From [Phialemoniopsis] sp. UDSM-2020 (lineage: Eukaryota > Ascomycota > Sordariomycetes > Thyridiales > Thyridiaceae): a DNA stretch of 64,000 nucleotides. Location of the stretch: the NCBI GenBank assembly GCA_018873225.1, contig JAEILZ010000008.1, positions 806,001-870,000 of the forward strand, read 5' to 3'. This document shows, piece by piece, positions 1-10,378 of the stretch; position 1 is the first letter of the stretch; each line of letters begins with the position of its first letter. A program made the position numbers and the translations under genes. The notes under the pieces are model-generated. The model worked only from the letters and a program-made list of their open reading frames with translations, did no database searches and was not told where the DNA came from.

Positions 1-663
1 CAGATTGTCAGCTCTGGGCGAGAGAGGGTGTCTCTTCTCCATACCTCGGCAATTGCGTTGGCAATGCAGGGGTCGTATGAGTACATGTATCCGATGTGGT
101 ACAACACTGATGAGAAGACGGTCGACCATCTCGCTCTGGTGGGGGAAATCATCGGGACTCCGGCGGGAAAGAAGGAACTGCATAGAATCGAGGATATTCA
201 ATGTGGGTGTCGAGCTTCTCGAGCAAAGTACCATCCCTGCGGCGTCTGGAGGGGCACGCCGCTCATGTCTCTGCTGAGATCTGTGTTTTGCGGGCTGCAC
301 AGGGATCGTCTGGGCAAAGGCCCGGAGCACTGGGAGAAGGCATGCAACGACATCCTGAGACGATGGCTGAGGGTCCTAAAGGCCTGCGACATTGATCTTG
401 TGCAGTATGGAGCTAAGGAACAAGCCATCTTGGACAGGGTCGATGGAGGTAAAGAGGCGAGGCAGGACTTTACACTGCCCAAAAGGTTCATGAACCAGGA
501 CTGGGAAGTACCGTGGCACCTGAGCAGCTTCGTATATGGTCCCGAGGTGAGGGACTGGCGTCTAGACTGGGAGCTCAACTACGAGATTATGGCCCGGGGA
601 TTCTGGGAGGATGTAGATCCGTGGGAGGCTGATCTAGCGATACCAGGAGGCTGGGTTGAGTGA
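1..663 (+). CDS. 3'-terminal part of a hypothetical fungal protein
   Basis: The reading frame is open from the first base and stops at 661-663, so at least 220 residues of the C-terminus are present and the start lies outside the window. The protein is Trp- and acid-rich and ends with a run of W-x-L-D-W-E-L, F-W-E-D-V-D and P-G-G-W-V-E. I have seen this type of ending in uncharacterised fungal proteins, some of them with ankyrin repeats upstream, but no enzymatic motif is visible here. No intron is needed in the visible part. Function unknown. Confidence 0.6.
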   Translation, partial: QIVSSGRERVSLLHTSAIALAMQGSYEYMYPMWYNTDEKTVDHLALVGEIIGTPAGKKELHRIEDIQCGCRASRAKYHPCGVWRGTPLMSLLRSVFCGLHRDRLGKGPEHWEKACNDILRRWLRVLKACDIDLVQYGAKEQAILDRVDGGKEARQDFTLPKRFMNQDWEVPWHLSSFVYGPEVRDWRLDWELNYEIMARGFWEDVDPWEADLAIPGGWVE

Positions 664-1043
664 GTTTATTAGAGATAACATCTGCGTACTTGGTCTCGAA
701 GTGATTATTGTAAAGCAAAGCACACGATTCGTTTCACATGAAGATGGCATAAGCAAACAGCCTCATTGCGTATCTGGCAAACTTTGGACCGTGTAGCGTG
801 GAGTTTCGGCGATGCTCATGGATGACGTGGGGGAGCTTCACCTGACTTGTGAGTGGGTGACCGCGCGTGTTCCACCCAAAAACCACTTTCCATCCCAAGG
901 TTTCAAAACCCCGCCTTGACATCTCTTCATTTCCACCCCTCACTTTCAACTGCTCATGCTCTCATCTGAGTCCCATGTTCTGTGTCGTCTAGTATCTGTG
1001 CTTTAGATAGCTCGTTTTTTGTGTCTCGTGACCTGCTCAGATA
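664..1043. other. Intergenic, promoter side of the MEMO-like gene
   Basis: 380 bp between the partial gene and the MEMO-like start. Pyrimidine-rich tracts near 900-960 fit a fungal 5' leader. No other signal seen. Confidence 0.4.
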
Positions 1044-2169
1044 ATGCAATTGGACGGCATCCGCGAAGCGACAAAGGCCGGCAGCTGGTATACCGGCCAT
1101 CCCGGCATCCTTACGGAGCAGCTCGACCAGTGGCTCGAAGATGTCCCCCCCGAGATCAACGGCAGCAGCCTGCCCGTTGCTGGTGCCCGGGTGATTATTG
1201 CACCGTAAGTCTGGCGACCAGTTTGATTTCATTTCGCCTTTTTCTCGTGCTTTGTCGAATGTTACTGCTGTTGCGATGAAGAGCATCTGGGCCTGACTTC
1301 TTATCGCGGGGTCAAACAGACATGCCGGCTACACCTACTCGGGACCATGCGCGGCATGGGCTTACAAGTCTTGGGACATTCGGGGTGCTAAGCGCATCTT
1401 CCTTCTCGGACCTAGCCACACTTACTACCTGCTCGGCTGCGCGCTCACTTCGTTTGAGAAGTACGAGACACCATTCGGCGACTTCACGATTGACGAGGGT
1501 ATCACTGCGGAGCTTGCCGCCACGGGCCGTTTCAAGAGGATGCCGGAGTACAATGACACCGAAGAGCACAGCCTCGAGATGCATCTGCCCTACATCTGGA
1601 AACGCTGCGAGCAGACGTTCGGCGAGGACCAAGAATGGCCGACTCTGATCCCCATCCTTGTCGGCGATGGCGACGGCCCGGCGGAGAAGACCATCGCCAA
1701 GGTGCTGCTACCGTATCTGCGAGACCCGGAGAATGTCTTTGTCGTGAGCTCAGACTTTTGCCATTGGGGCAAGAACTTTAGGTACTTCAAATATTGCGAG
1801 GGCCCCAAACTCCAGGGCCTGCGGAATCTCGAAAAGGGCGAGGCACCTACGGACCCGCCGATCCACGAGGGCATCCGGGCTCTGGACGAGGCCGCCATGG
1901 ACGCCATCGAGACGGGCGTTTACGACAAGTTCCGAGCCAATCTAGACGTCACCGAGAACACAGTCTGTGGGCGACACCCCATCGGCGTGGTGATGGCGGC
2001 GTTGGAGATGCTGGCGGATGAGGGAGAGTCGGGGTCTGACGAGGATTCGACGTCCGACATTGTTAAGGGCAAGGGCAAGTTTACCTTCGTTCAGTACCAG
2101 AGGAGCAGCATGGCGAAACTCTACAAAGACAGTAGCGTCAGCTATGCGTCGGCGTACGCCATTGTCTGA
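1044..2169 (+). CDS. MEMO1-family protein
   Basis: Two exons, 1044-1204 and 1320-2169, separated by a GTAAGT...CAG intron, give 336 residues. Joining the exons restores the diagnostic P-HAGYTYSGP block (His55). It is followed by GPSHTYY (His87), EEHSLEMHLPY, SSDFCHWG and VCGRHPIGV (Cys270). His55, His87 and Cys270 correspond to the metal-ligand triad described for human MEMO1. The family is structurally related to aromatic-ring-opening LigB-type dioxygenases, has been linked to cytoskeletal signalling and copper or iron handling, and its fungal role is poorly defined. The start is chosen because it is the first ATG before the conserved core and is followed by the family's N-terminal REATKAGSWY sequence. 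Length is close to the usual 300-340. Confidence 0.93.
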
Positions 2170-3893
2170 ATGGAACAAGAGGCGCGCATGGAGGCCGGGA
2201 GTTTTGGGGATTGGTAGGAGTTATCACATGAGAATAGATATGATACTGTACGAAGCTCTCTAGAGAGGGGAAACCGCCTGATTCAATGAAGACATTATGA
2301 GAAACATCCTGGCTTTGCAGCGCAAATGGTCAATCACCCGATGACTGAGAACACTGTCGATTCAAGAGGTCGATATGCCGCTGGTCGTAGCTGAACAAAC
2401 CTATTAACGCCAAATTGGATAGCGTAGGCTGACTGTGTCAAAGCTGAAGCAGAGCTGCATCCTCGAGTGGAGATGCAGCAGCAGCAGTGCCACGGGGAAA
2501 CCTGTTAACCTCAAAGGACCCCGACAAGCTCGTATGAAGAGAGGGGCCGCTAAGCAATGTCTAGTGGCGCTCAGCCCTTCCTTCGCAGGCGGCGGGCCGG
2601 TGCTTAGTGCTGCGGGCGGATGGTCTTGGTCTGGAATGTGGGATTCAATGATCAGCTTTGTCCAGTCAGTGATCTCCGATATATCGCTGGAGGAACCCGG
2701 CAGCCCTTGAGCCCTTGCTTGTTTTGCTTCGGGGAGATACTGCTCGTGTTTGGCCAGCAAAGATTGCCAATCTTGAACCGATTCATCAAGAAGCCCATTC
2801 CACCCAGAGAGGGCCCCAATTAATCTTTAACGGGATTTGTGGGGTTGCGACAGGACGCCAGGACGCGAGCAAGGTTGCAGGTCTGTCGGGGGTGGTGAAG
2901 CGCCAGGGCCAGTGGTAGCCGACGCCGATCATGCTCTTGAAACCAAATTGCAGCAGCCACCCCTGTCGCTCTTGTTACAGCGGCGAAACCGTCTTGTCTC
3001 TTTTTCCTCTCTTCTCTTGCAGGGCATGACGGAGGGTCGAATAGCCGCGTCGGGTAGCCTGCCCTGATTTGCCCTGATCTGATCTGGGCATCTTCCTGAT
3101 TGCCGGTGCCTGGTTCACGAACCCAATAATGCTGCCTCCTGGTTATTTGACTTGCAAGTTGATGGTGTATGGAGGGTACCGGATTGGTACTTGGCGAGAT
3201 AAGTGTCCAGAGGGCAGCCCTGAAGGGTTGCAATGGTACCTGAAGGTGTCCCTGAGAGAGGAGCACCCTTTGAGAGCTTAGCGCACGCAGGGACCAATTA
3301 TTCGCTCCAACACTCCAGCAGCAGCCACCACCCGACAGGGATTAATTTTGGCAACAAAGCCCAAATGGATCCACCAAATACCCCTGACACGCCTGGACCT
3401 TTGAGATCCATGAAATCCATCCATTCCCCCTTTAGCCAACACATCTGCCCTTTTTGCTCCTTCGATTCTTCCTTTTCGGCCCAGCATACTCAAACAAGTC
3501 AATAACCGTTTACCAGACATCACGATACCCTCGAAGTCGAAATCGACAGTTCCAAAATCCACCACGAGACCGGGCAGAGAACCGACAAACATACCAGAGC
3601 GGGAAGCCTCTCGCGCGTTTACCCGCCTTAGCATCACGAGGTCCATTCCTCGCTCCTCGACAAGATGAGTGTCAGTGTTTCACCTCCCCTTCTCTGTGTT
3701 TCAATGCCTGCCCCACTGCCAGACCAAGCCTCTACCACGAGGCTTGCTTCTTTCTGTCAGACCTCGTTGTCTCACACAGTGGTTTCCCCAATTCTGCATC
3801 ACTTTCACCTTCTTGTTCTCTCTTCCGTTTCCTTAGGCGTTTCTGTGTTTACGTCCAGACAGTGGTGTTGAGCATCACGAACCGGAGCTAACA
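2170..3893. other. Intergenic plus probable 5' leader of the syntaxin gene
   Basis: No supportable gene. The last 500 bp (about 3400-3890) are strongly C/T-rich and probably belong to the 5' leader of the syntaxin gene. An upstream ATG at 3665 and a TTCCTTAG acceptor-like site near 3838 could mark a leader intron, but this is weak. Confidence 0.35.
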
Positions 3894-5527
3894 ATGGCGC
3901 AGTACGGGTTAGTTTTGTCTCCCACCACTCCCACGGCCCTCGCGAGACTACGTCGGACCGGGCTTCGAAAGCCAAAGTACTGACGGAGATTACACATGCA
4001 GATACGGCGGGCAGCAGAACCCCTTCGACCAGCGGGACCCTCCGTCATATGGCGGCGGAGGCGGCCGGGCGCCGCCACCGGCTGCCTTTGGTCAAGGTCC
4101 TCGCCCCGGCGGCGGTGCACCCAGATACAACCAAGGACCGGCCATGGGACGCGACGAGTATGGCTGTGAGTAGATATATATCTGTCTCCGACGAAGAGGA
4201 ACCACCAATGCTGATGCACAGTGCTCCCCCAATAGCCGGTAACGTCGAGATGGCCTCGCTGGCCCAAAACGCCGGCGCTTTTGGCAGCAACAAGGACCCC
4301 AACGCCATCCTGAACGAGTGCCGTAGCATCGACCAAGGGATCGACCAAATCGAGCAGAACCTCAACTCACTCCGCATGCTGCAGGACCGCTCCCTCGGCG
4401 AGGCGGACTCGTCGGGCTCCGCCACCACCCGCCAGCTCGACGCCCTTTCGTCAGAGACCATGGCCCTCTACCGCGAGCTGACGGACCGCGTGCGCCAGGT
4501 CAAGTCGCAGGTCGAGTCGCGGCAGCCCAAGAACGCGCCCCAGGTCGGCCGCGTCGACCGGCGCCTCAAGCAGGCCATCCAGTCCTTCCAGCAGCTCGAG
4601 TCGGCCTTCCGCAAGAAGACGCAGGACCAGATGGCGCGCCAGTACCGCATCGTGCGCCCCGACGCCTCGGAGCAGGAGGTCCGTGCCGTCGTCGAGGACA
4701 ACGGCGCCGGCGGCGGCCAGGTCTTCCAGCAGGCCATGATGCAGAGCAGCCGCCAGGGCCAGGCCCGCGCCGTCCTGAGCGCCGTCCAGGACCGCCACGC
4801 CGCCCTGCAGCGCATCGAGCAGCAGATGGTCGAGCTCGCCCAGCTGTTCCAGGACATGGACACGCTCGTCGTGCAGCAGGACGTCGCCATCGTGCAGATT
4901 GAGCAAAAGGGCGAAGAGGTCGTCGAGAACCTCGACAAGGGCAACGAGGAGATCACGGTCGCCGTCGAGACGGCCAAGAAGACGCGCAGGAAGAAGTGGT
5001 GGTGCCTCGGTATCTGCGGTATGTCTCACTTTCGTCCACGACTTCTGATTTTATCACTAACTTTTGTTGTAGTGGCCATCATTGTCGTCATCGCAGTCAT
5101 CGTTACCGTCTACATGCTCATCCAGAACCCGCCCGGCGGCAAGAAGGACGAGAACAAGAAGCGGTCAGCCATCAACGACGTCGAGTTCGCCGCCGGCAGC
5201 GACACCGTGCCCCTGCTCAGCCTCGCCCAGAGCAACGTCGTCATTCCCGCGCTCGACGACGAGATCAACGCCGCCACCGCCGAGGCCGACCTTGCCACCA
5301 AGTTTGGCACCATTGCCGGTGGTCCCAGCCGCATCCGCGTCGGCAGGCGCTTCGTCCGCGTGGGCGTGCCCTACAACCCCGAGGACAAGACCGTCGAGTC
5401 GAGCAGCAAGCCCAAGCGATACGTCCTGCCCGGCGCCGTGTTCCACGAGCCTGAGCCCGAGCCGCCTATCGACTCCGAGGAGAAGCGGTACGTCGTGCCC
5501 GGCCAGGACTGGGAGGGCGACGAGTAA
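3894..5527 (+). CDS. Sso1/syntaxin-type plasma-membrane t-SNARE with a long lumenal tail
   Basis: Four exons: 3894-3907, 4002-4165, 4236-5018 and 5073-5527, giving 471 residues. Exon 1 holds only 14 coding bases. Residues 1-60 are Gly/Pro/Tyr-rich. Residues about 65-230 form the Habc-like helical bundle (DPNAILNEC, IDQIEQNL). Residues about 245-305 form the Qa-SNARE helix (MVELAQLFQDMDTLV followed by QQ). A KKTRRKKWW basic patch precedes one membrane segment at about 319-337. Syntaxins normally end a few residues after this segment. Here about 130 residues follow, with dibasic sites KKR351, RR413, KR436 and KR459, the last two followed by near-identical YVLPG and YVVPG. The product should act in exocytosis at the plasma membrane with Sec9 and Snc partners. 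The last intron is 54 bp, in frame and stop-free. Confidence 0.9.
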
Positions 5528-6296
5528 GGGGGCAATCATCATCATACAACATCAGCAGCAAGCTTTTTCTTTTTTTGGTCCGGCATATCCAGCTTGTATC
5601 TTTTCCAGGTCTTCTCGGGAGTCAAAATTGGGAATACTGGCTTCCGCGCGGCCGTGGCTTTGGCCGTTTTTCTTTGTCTTTTTGTGTACACCCTCACCCG
5701 ATATGGTTGCTTGGACACCCCGCAGAAAGATGGATTTCTAGATATCCATCAAGGGGAAGTGACAGGCAGCATCGGCAACTACTACCCGATCAGCAGGCGT
5801 TTTCCTTTTGAAATAGTTGCATTATAGGCGTTTGGGTGTGTGACAGTAGGAGTATAATCTGCTAGACTACAATCCTTTTGAGCTCCATGAATGCTGTGAT
5901 ACTTGATCTGACCTGCATAATGTTTGTGAGGCGTAATGAAATTAAACTATACTGTAAAAATATCTCGCTGGCTGTGGGGAGGCTCTATCTAATAGCCTTG
6001 CTTGCCTCGCTGAGCCGTTGAAGTAGATATTTGAAGAGGGCCAGCAGTAATGCTCATGGCATGGACTCGACTCGTAGACTATCTGACAGGCCCAGATGTG
6101 CCTATGAGTCTAGACTTGGGATGTATCGCTGGTAGTAGCGCTTGGTAATAAGCCGTTAACCGGCGCAAGATACGTCTCATCTGGCGAGAGCACCTGGCAG
6201 CTACAAGCATTAGCCTTGGTTGTTCGCGGTAGATTCGCCGTTAGAAGTAGTCCGTAAGACTCCTACTAGGATGAGAGGGTAGGACTTCCGATGTCA
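5528..6296. other. Convergent intergenic region
   Basis: 3' flanks of the syntaxin gene and of the minus-strand hypothetical gene. No ORF with family features, repeat or RNA gene seen. Confidence 0.4.
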
Positions 6297-7181
6297 TCAA
6301 CCGCCCTCCTCTAGCCTCTTATGCTCATCCCCCGGCTCATGCCCGGGCTCGCGCTGCTGCTCTTCCTCACCAGCCTGATCAGCCCCCATAGCCCGTCTCC
6401 TCTCCTCACCGGCGTCGACGACCCTCCTCAGCACCGCCATCCTCCTGTCAAACTCCTCGATGAGCACGGTGTAGTCCTCCTCCGTGCTACCGCCTTGCTG
6501 TTGCTGACTGCTCCCGGAGCCGGATCCGCCCGACCCACCTAGCTCCGTCGACAGCGCCGCGCCCGTCGTGGGCTTCCCGCCACCGCCTCCGGGTGCGGGC
6601 GGCACGGCGTCGACGCCCACGCCCTCGATCCGCAGCATCAGCGTCCCGCCGCCGCCGCCGTCGCCGCTGGCCGCGTCGGCGCTCTTCCCGGCGTCTTCTT
6701 CCATGCGGCTGATGCGCGCCGACGTCACGGCCCAGCCGGGCGACAGGCTGCAGGCGCCGGTCACTGTGTACGGCGTATTACTGTGATCGGTGCTTGCGGC
6801 CGCGGTTGTATGGTCTGATGTCGTTGTAGGAGCGACGTCGAGCAGCAGGACCGGGTGTGAGTTTCCCGTAGTGGAAGAGGTGGATAGCGCGGCGCTCAGG
6901 GCGTCGGGGTCGTCGTCGGAGAAGATGTAGTGCACGCGGGGGTGGTGCGTCGTCGGGGCGCCGCCCTGCCTTGCGGACTGGGGCGTCGTGTCTGTTACGA
7001 GGGTGTAGAGGGGCGTGAACGGTGGAGGGTGGTGTTGTGATGTTGATGCCGCGGGTTCTTGGATCTGAGGGGGTTGTTGTGCCGGAGGGCTCGTGGCAGA
7101 GACGTTGGAGCGGATGGACGCCGGCCGGTGGGAGGATGCGGCGTCTGTGGAGAGGCGGCGGACTGGGTTCGGGTCCGTCAT
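6297..7181 (-). CDS. Conserved low-complexity hypothetical protein
   Basis: A single-exon frame of 294 residues starting MTDPNPVRRLSTD. The first 70 residues are Ser/Pro/Gln-rich. A more ordered part follows: TPLYTLVTDT, RVHYIFSDDDPDAL, HPVLLLDV, YTVTGACSLSPGWAVTSARI and LMLRIEGV. After a Gly/Ser/Gln-rich linker comes a C-terminal helix, YTVLIEEFDRRMAVLRRVV. The alternating hydrophobic strands and the C-terminal coiled region argue for a real gene, and the ordered blocks survive between simple-sequence linkers. The frame is open upstream to 7748, but that part has UTR-like composition, so the internal ATG is preferred. Function unknown. Confidence 0.6.
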   Translation of the reverse strand: MTDPNPVRRLSTDAASSHRPASIRSNVSATSPPAQQPPQIQEPAASTSQHHPPPFTPLYTLVTDTTPQSARQGGAPTTHHPRVHYIFSDDDPDALSAALSTSSTTGNSHPVLLLDVAPTTTSDHTTAAASTDHSNTPYTVTGACSLSPGWAVTSARISRMEEDAGKSADAASGDGGGGGTLMLRIEGVGVDAVPPAPGGGGGKPTTGAALSTELGGSGGSGSGSSQQQQGGSTEEDYTVLIEEFDRRMAVLRRVVDAGEERRRAMGADQAGEEEQQREPGHEPGDEHKRLEEGG

Positions 7182-7997
7182 GATGGCTGTCTGCTGTCGC
7201 GGGTGTTGTTGGGGAAGTAATAGTCGGTGGGGATAGTGTTGCTGGAAGATGCTGCTCGGTTTGTGGTGGTAAGCGAGGCAGTAGGCTGAATCATGATGCT
7301 GCGCCCTCTGAGTAGCTACCCGCTCGTCTCTGCGCAAGCGGTGATTACATAGCTTCGCGAGCGGCCGGCCGTTCTGCTTTTGGTGTTTTTGGGATATTCT
7401 CGAGGATCCAGTCCCGAGTCGTTGCCGGAGTGTGAGAAGATGGTGAAGGTCTCGAAGTGGTTGCCGATCGCAGGAGGATTCACAGAGACAAGCACGGGTT
7501 GGGGGAAGGTGATGATGCTGTAGTGGATCCGCGGATGGTGGGAGATCGGCGGCCTTACAGCGGCTGGGGTTCTGATTTAGGTGTTTTGGGGGATGCCGAT
7601 AAGATAAGCAGCTGCCGATAACGGTCAAGCCCGGGGAAGCTCCCATCAAGGTGCCGTCTCTTCGAGCTATTGAACTCTGCATGGTGCCAGCTTGCTGGTC
7701 AGACAGCGGCAAGTCTGGATGGTTGCGAGCATATAGAAGCTCCAACATGTACTATTTAGCATAGCATTGCATGATGCGTAGCTTGCCGAGAGTCTTGGGG
7801 TGGAAGCACATGTCGAGCGCGTTGAGAAAGCATGCTCATTGTCATATCCTGGGATTAATCACTTCAAAATACAAGGCCATTCTTTTCCACTGGGTATCAT
7901 AAATACAGCCTGAAGCCCATGCCTAAACGCCGATTCCCTTCGTAACGATGTCATGACAACGTGCAGAGCCGTTGGCCCATACCTCACACACACCCCT
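7182..7997. other. Leader of the hypothetical gene and 3' flank of APC11
   Basis: The part next to 7182 probably is 5' leader of the minus-strand hypothetical gene. The frame stays open to 7748 by chance or as an unlikely longer N-terminus. No other gene seen. Confidence 0.35.
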
Positions 7998-8480
7998 TCA
8001 TGATGTTACATCCTGTGCGCGAGGGGAGGTCATAGCCACAGACTGGTCGTGCCACTCGAATGCTATAGCAAATATCAGTATCATGAGCTGAAGAGGGCAA
8101 TACTTGGGCAAGGGATGGCTTACGCTGGCGGCACATTGGACATTGCCCCTTGGCCGAGTCTTGCTTTATCCATTCGAGGATGCAGTGCTGATATGCGTCA
8201 GGAAAAGGGGGCCCAGAAGGAATTATCGAGACGAGATAGACCCACCATGTGAAAATTGTGACCGCATTTGCCAGATACTTCATGAGATGTCAGTCGCGTT
8301 GTCAGGTCAGACGTCAGACGTAAGAGGACCAGACTCACACAGGATGCAGTCGTCTCCAGGGAATTTGCACGAGGGGCAGGTGCCGTCAAAGTGGTTCTGA
8401 CAGATGCCGCAGACGTCGTCCTCGGGGAGATCCCACCTCCACGTGGCGACCGCGTTCCACTGCTTGATCTTGACCTTCAT
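7998..8480 (-). CDS. APC11: Anaphase-promoting complex RING-H2 subunit Apc11
   Basis: Four exons on the minus strand: 8480-8339, 8277-8246, 8187-8124 and 8062-7998, giving 100 residues. Splicing reconstructs the RING-H2 finger in order: MKVKIKQWNAVATWRWD, CGICQNHFDGTCPSCKFPGDDC, SGKCGHNFHMHCILEWI, then GQCPMCRQ and FEW. This matches Apc11, the catalytic RING subunit that with the Apc2 cullin ubiquitinates cyclins and securin. The Trp-rich N-terminus that inserts into Apc2 is complete. The length fits the family (84 residues in human), with a short extra C-terminal tail. Three introns of about 60 bp within 483 bp explain why no long open frame marks this gene. All junctions keep frame and have GT-AG ends. 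Confidence 0.95.
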
Positions 8481-9291
8481 GCTGAGATTGATGCGATGCT
8501 CACGATACGCGCCCCGACGCGTCGAGTGCGGTAGGCGGTGAGTGCTGACAGGGGCAATGCGCGAGGGCTTAAAGCTTGAACATGTGAGTCGGTCAAGGGC
8601 CGCTATACAGTGAGTGAGCGGTACAAGGCGTGCCGATGAGATTGAAGAGATGTTGGCCCCCGAGGACAATTCTAAATGACTGAGAAAGGCCGATATCATG
8701 GATGTTGTGGTGACCCCCATGCTCCACCGACACTCACTGCGCTGTGGCCCGAGCTCCAGGCTCGTGGGTCCAGAAATTCCCTTATCGCTAGGCAAATGGC
8801 GTATGTGCTTTAGGGGCTCCACAGTGAGCTCTCGAGCTTCCGAGAGGTCTAGCTTTCCCAATTCCTTTTCGCTCCGACGAAAAATATCCCATCACCACCA
8901 AAAAGAAGCCAACCACCCCCCCTCCCCCAGACCAATTGCCCAAAGTCTAAACCCCGCCTTTCCCTCTCTCTGCGGGCATCTGGCTGACGTCTTTCTTTTC
9001 CTCCTCAATTTGCGCTTCACTTTGTGCTCACCTGCGATTGACGACCACCTCTGTGACCCGTTTGGGCGCCTTGGAGATCTGAAGTCATAGTGCAGTCGCT
9101 TCGGGGAGCTACAGTGACCCGACATCGCACCCAGATCACCTGTCTTCGCCTGCGTGGGTCTTCCGCACCTCCGAGTCACCGACCGACCTCCAACGCTTGC
9201 TCCAAACCTCCCGCGTGCGGAGAAAGAGAGAACATTTGTTCACAGTCCCCTCGAATAGTTCGAACACGATCTTCAATTCACCTCACCCACC
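8481..9291. other. Divergent promoter between APC11 and the rhodanese gene
   Basis: C/T-rich leader sequence occupies about 8870-9290. No further gene seen. Confidence 0.4.
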
Positions 9292-10378
9292 ATGGTCGCA
9301 ATCGCCGCCATGGCGCGGTTAACCCGCCCGTCGCTCTCCAAGCCCGTCTTCCGGGCCGCCCGATTCGGCCTCGTCCTGCCGGCGGCGCGCTCCTTCTCCT
9401 CCTACCTCGTCACCCCCAAGGAGCTCAGCGAGGCCCTCAAGAAGAACCCGCCCTCGACCATCTCGCCCGACCCCCGCGTCATCCCGCTCTGCGCCGCCTG
9501 GTTCATGCCCAACGACCCGGAGAAGCGCACCGGCATCGAGGTCTTCCGCAAGGAGCGCATCCCCAAGGCCCGCTTCTTCGACGTCGACAAGATCTCGGAC
9601 CGCCGCAGCCCCTACCCCCACATGCTGCCCAGCGCCAAGGACTTTGCCGCCGCCATGTCCGAGATGGGCATCCGCAAGGAGGACACCGTCGTCGTCTACG
9701 ACACCAAGGAGCTCGGCATCTTCTCGGCCCCGCGCGTCGGCTGGACCCTGCGCGTCTTTGGCCACCCCAAGGTCCACGTCCTCAACAATTTTAGGCTCTG
9801 GGTCGAGCAAGGCCTACCCACCGAGAGCGGCGAGCTGTACAACGTCGAGTGCCACCCCTACCCCATCCCCGAGGTCGACGCCGACAAGGTCGCCAGCTAC
9901 GAAGAGGTGCGCGAGGTCGCCCTCGACTTCAACAAGGAGGGCGCCGAGGGCGTCCAGGTGCTCGACGCCAGGTCCCCGGGCCGCTTCACCGGCAAGGACC
10001 CGGAGCCCCGCAAGGAGCTGTCCTCGGGCCACATGCCCGGCTCCATCAACATCCCCTTCAACGAGGTGCTCGACCCGACCACCAAGACTTTTCTTCCCGC
10101 AGACAAGCTCAAGGCCTACTTTGAGAAGAAGGGAGTCGACCCCGTCAAGCCCGTCATTGCGAGCTGCGGCTCCGGCGTCACGGCTGCCGTGGTCGAGACG
10201 GCGCTCAACGAGGCCAACTACGGCAACCCGGAGCAGAGGAAAGTCTACGACGGTAGCTGGACGTGAGTTTCATCCCCTGTGTCGCGAGCGCTGGATTTTT
10301 AGTTTCTAACATGTCTTTAGTGAATGGGCCCAGCGAGTCCGTCCCTCAGACTCTCTGATTCGCAAGTCGGAAGGTTAG
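9292..10378 (+). CDS. Mitochondrial 3-mercaptopyruvate/thiosulfate sulfurtransferase (rhodanese family)
   Basis: Two exons, 9292-10262 and 10321-10378, give 342 residues. The N-terminus (about 35 residues, rich in Arg, Ala and Ser without acids) looks like a mitochondrial presequence. Tandem rhodanese domains follow. The first is inactive (VVVYDTKELGIFSAPRVGW). The second carries the active-site loop SCGSGVTA with Cys292. A CGSG loop is typical of mercaptopyruvate sulfurtransferases, whereas thiosulfate sulfurtransferases usually have CRKG, so mercaptopyruvate is the likelier substrate. The last exon adds EWAQRV and a short tail, which is standard for the family. The Kozak-like CACCATGGTC supports the start. 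Confidence 0.93.

Noticed and set aside
4451..5029. Long antisense frame opposite the syntaxin gene
   Set aside because: Leu/Asp/Arg-rich shadow of GC-rich coding sequence; no family features.
7182..7748. N-terminal extension of the 6297-7181 protein to 483 residues
   Set aside because: Composition of the extra part is leader-like (His/Gln/Arg-rich, no conserved blocks), and a good internal ATG precedes the ordered region.
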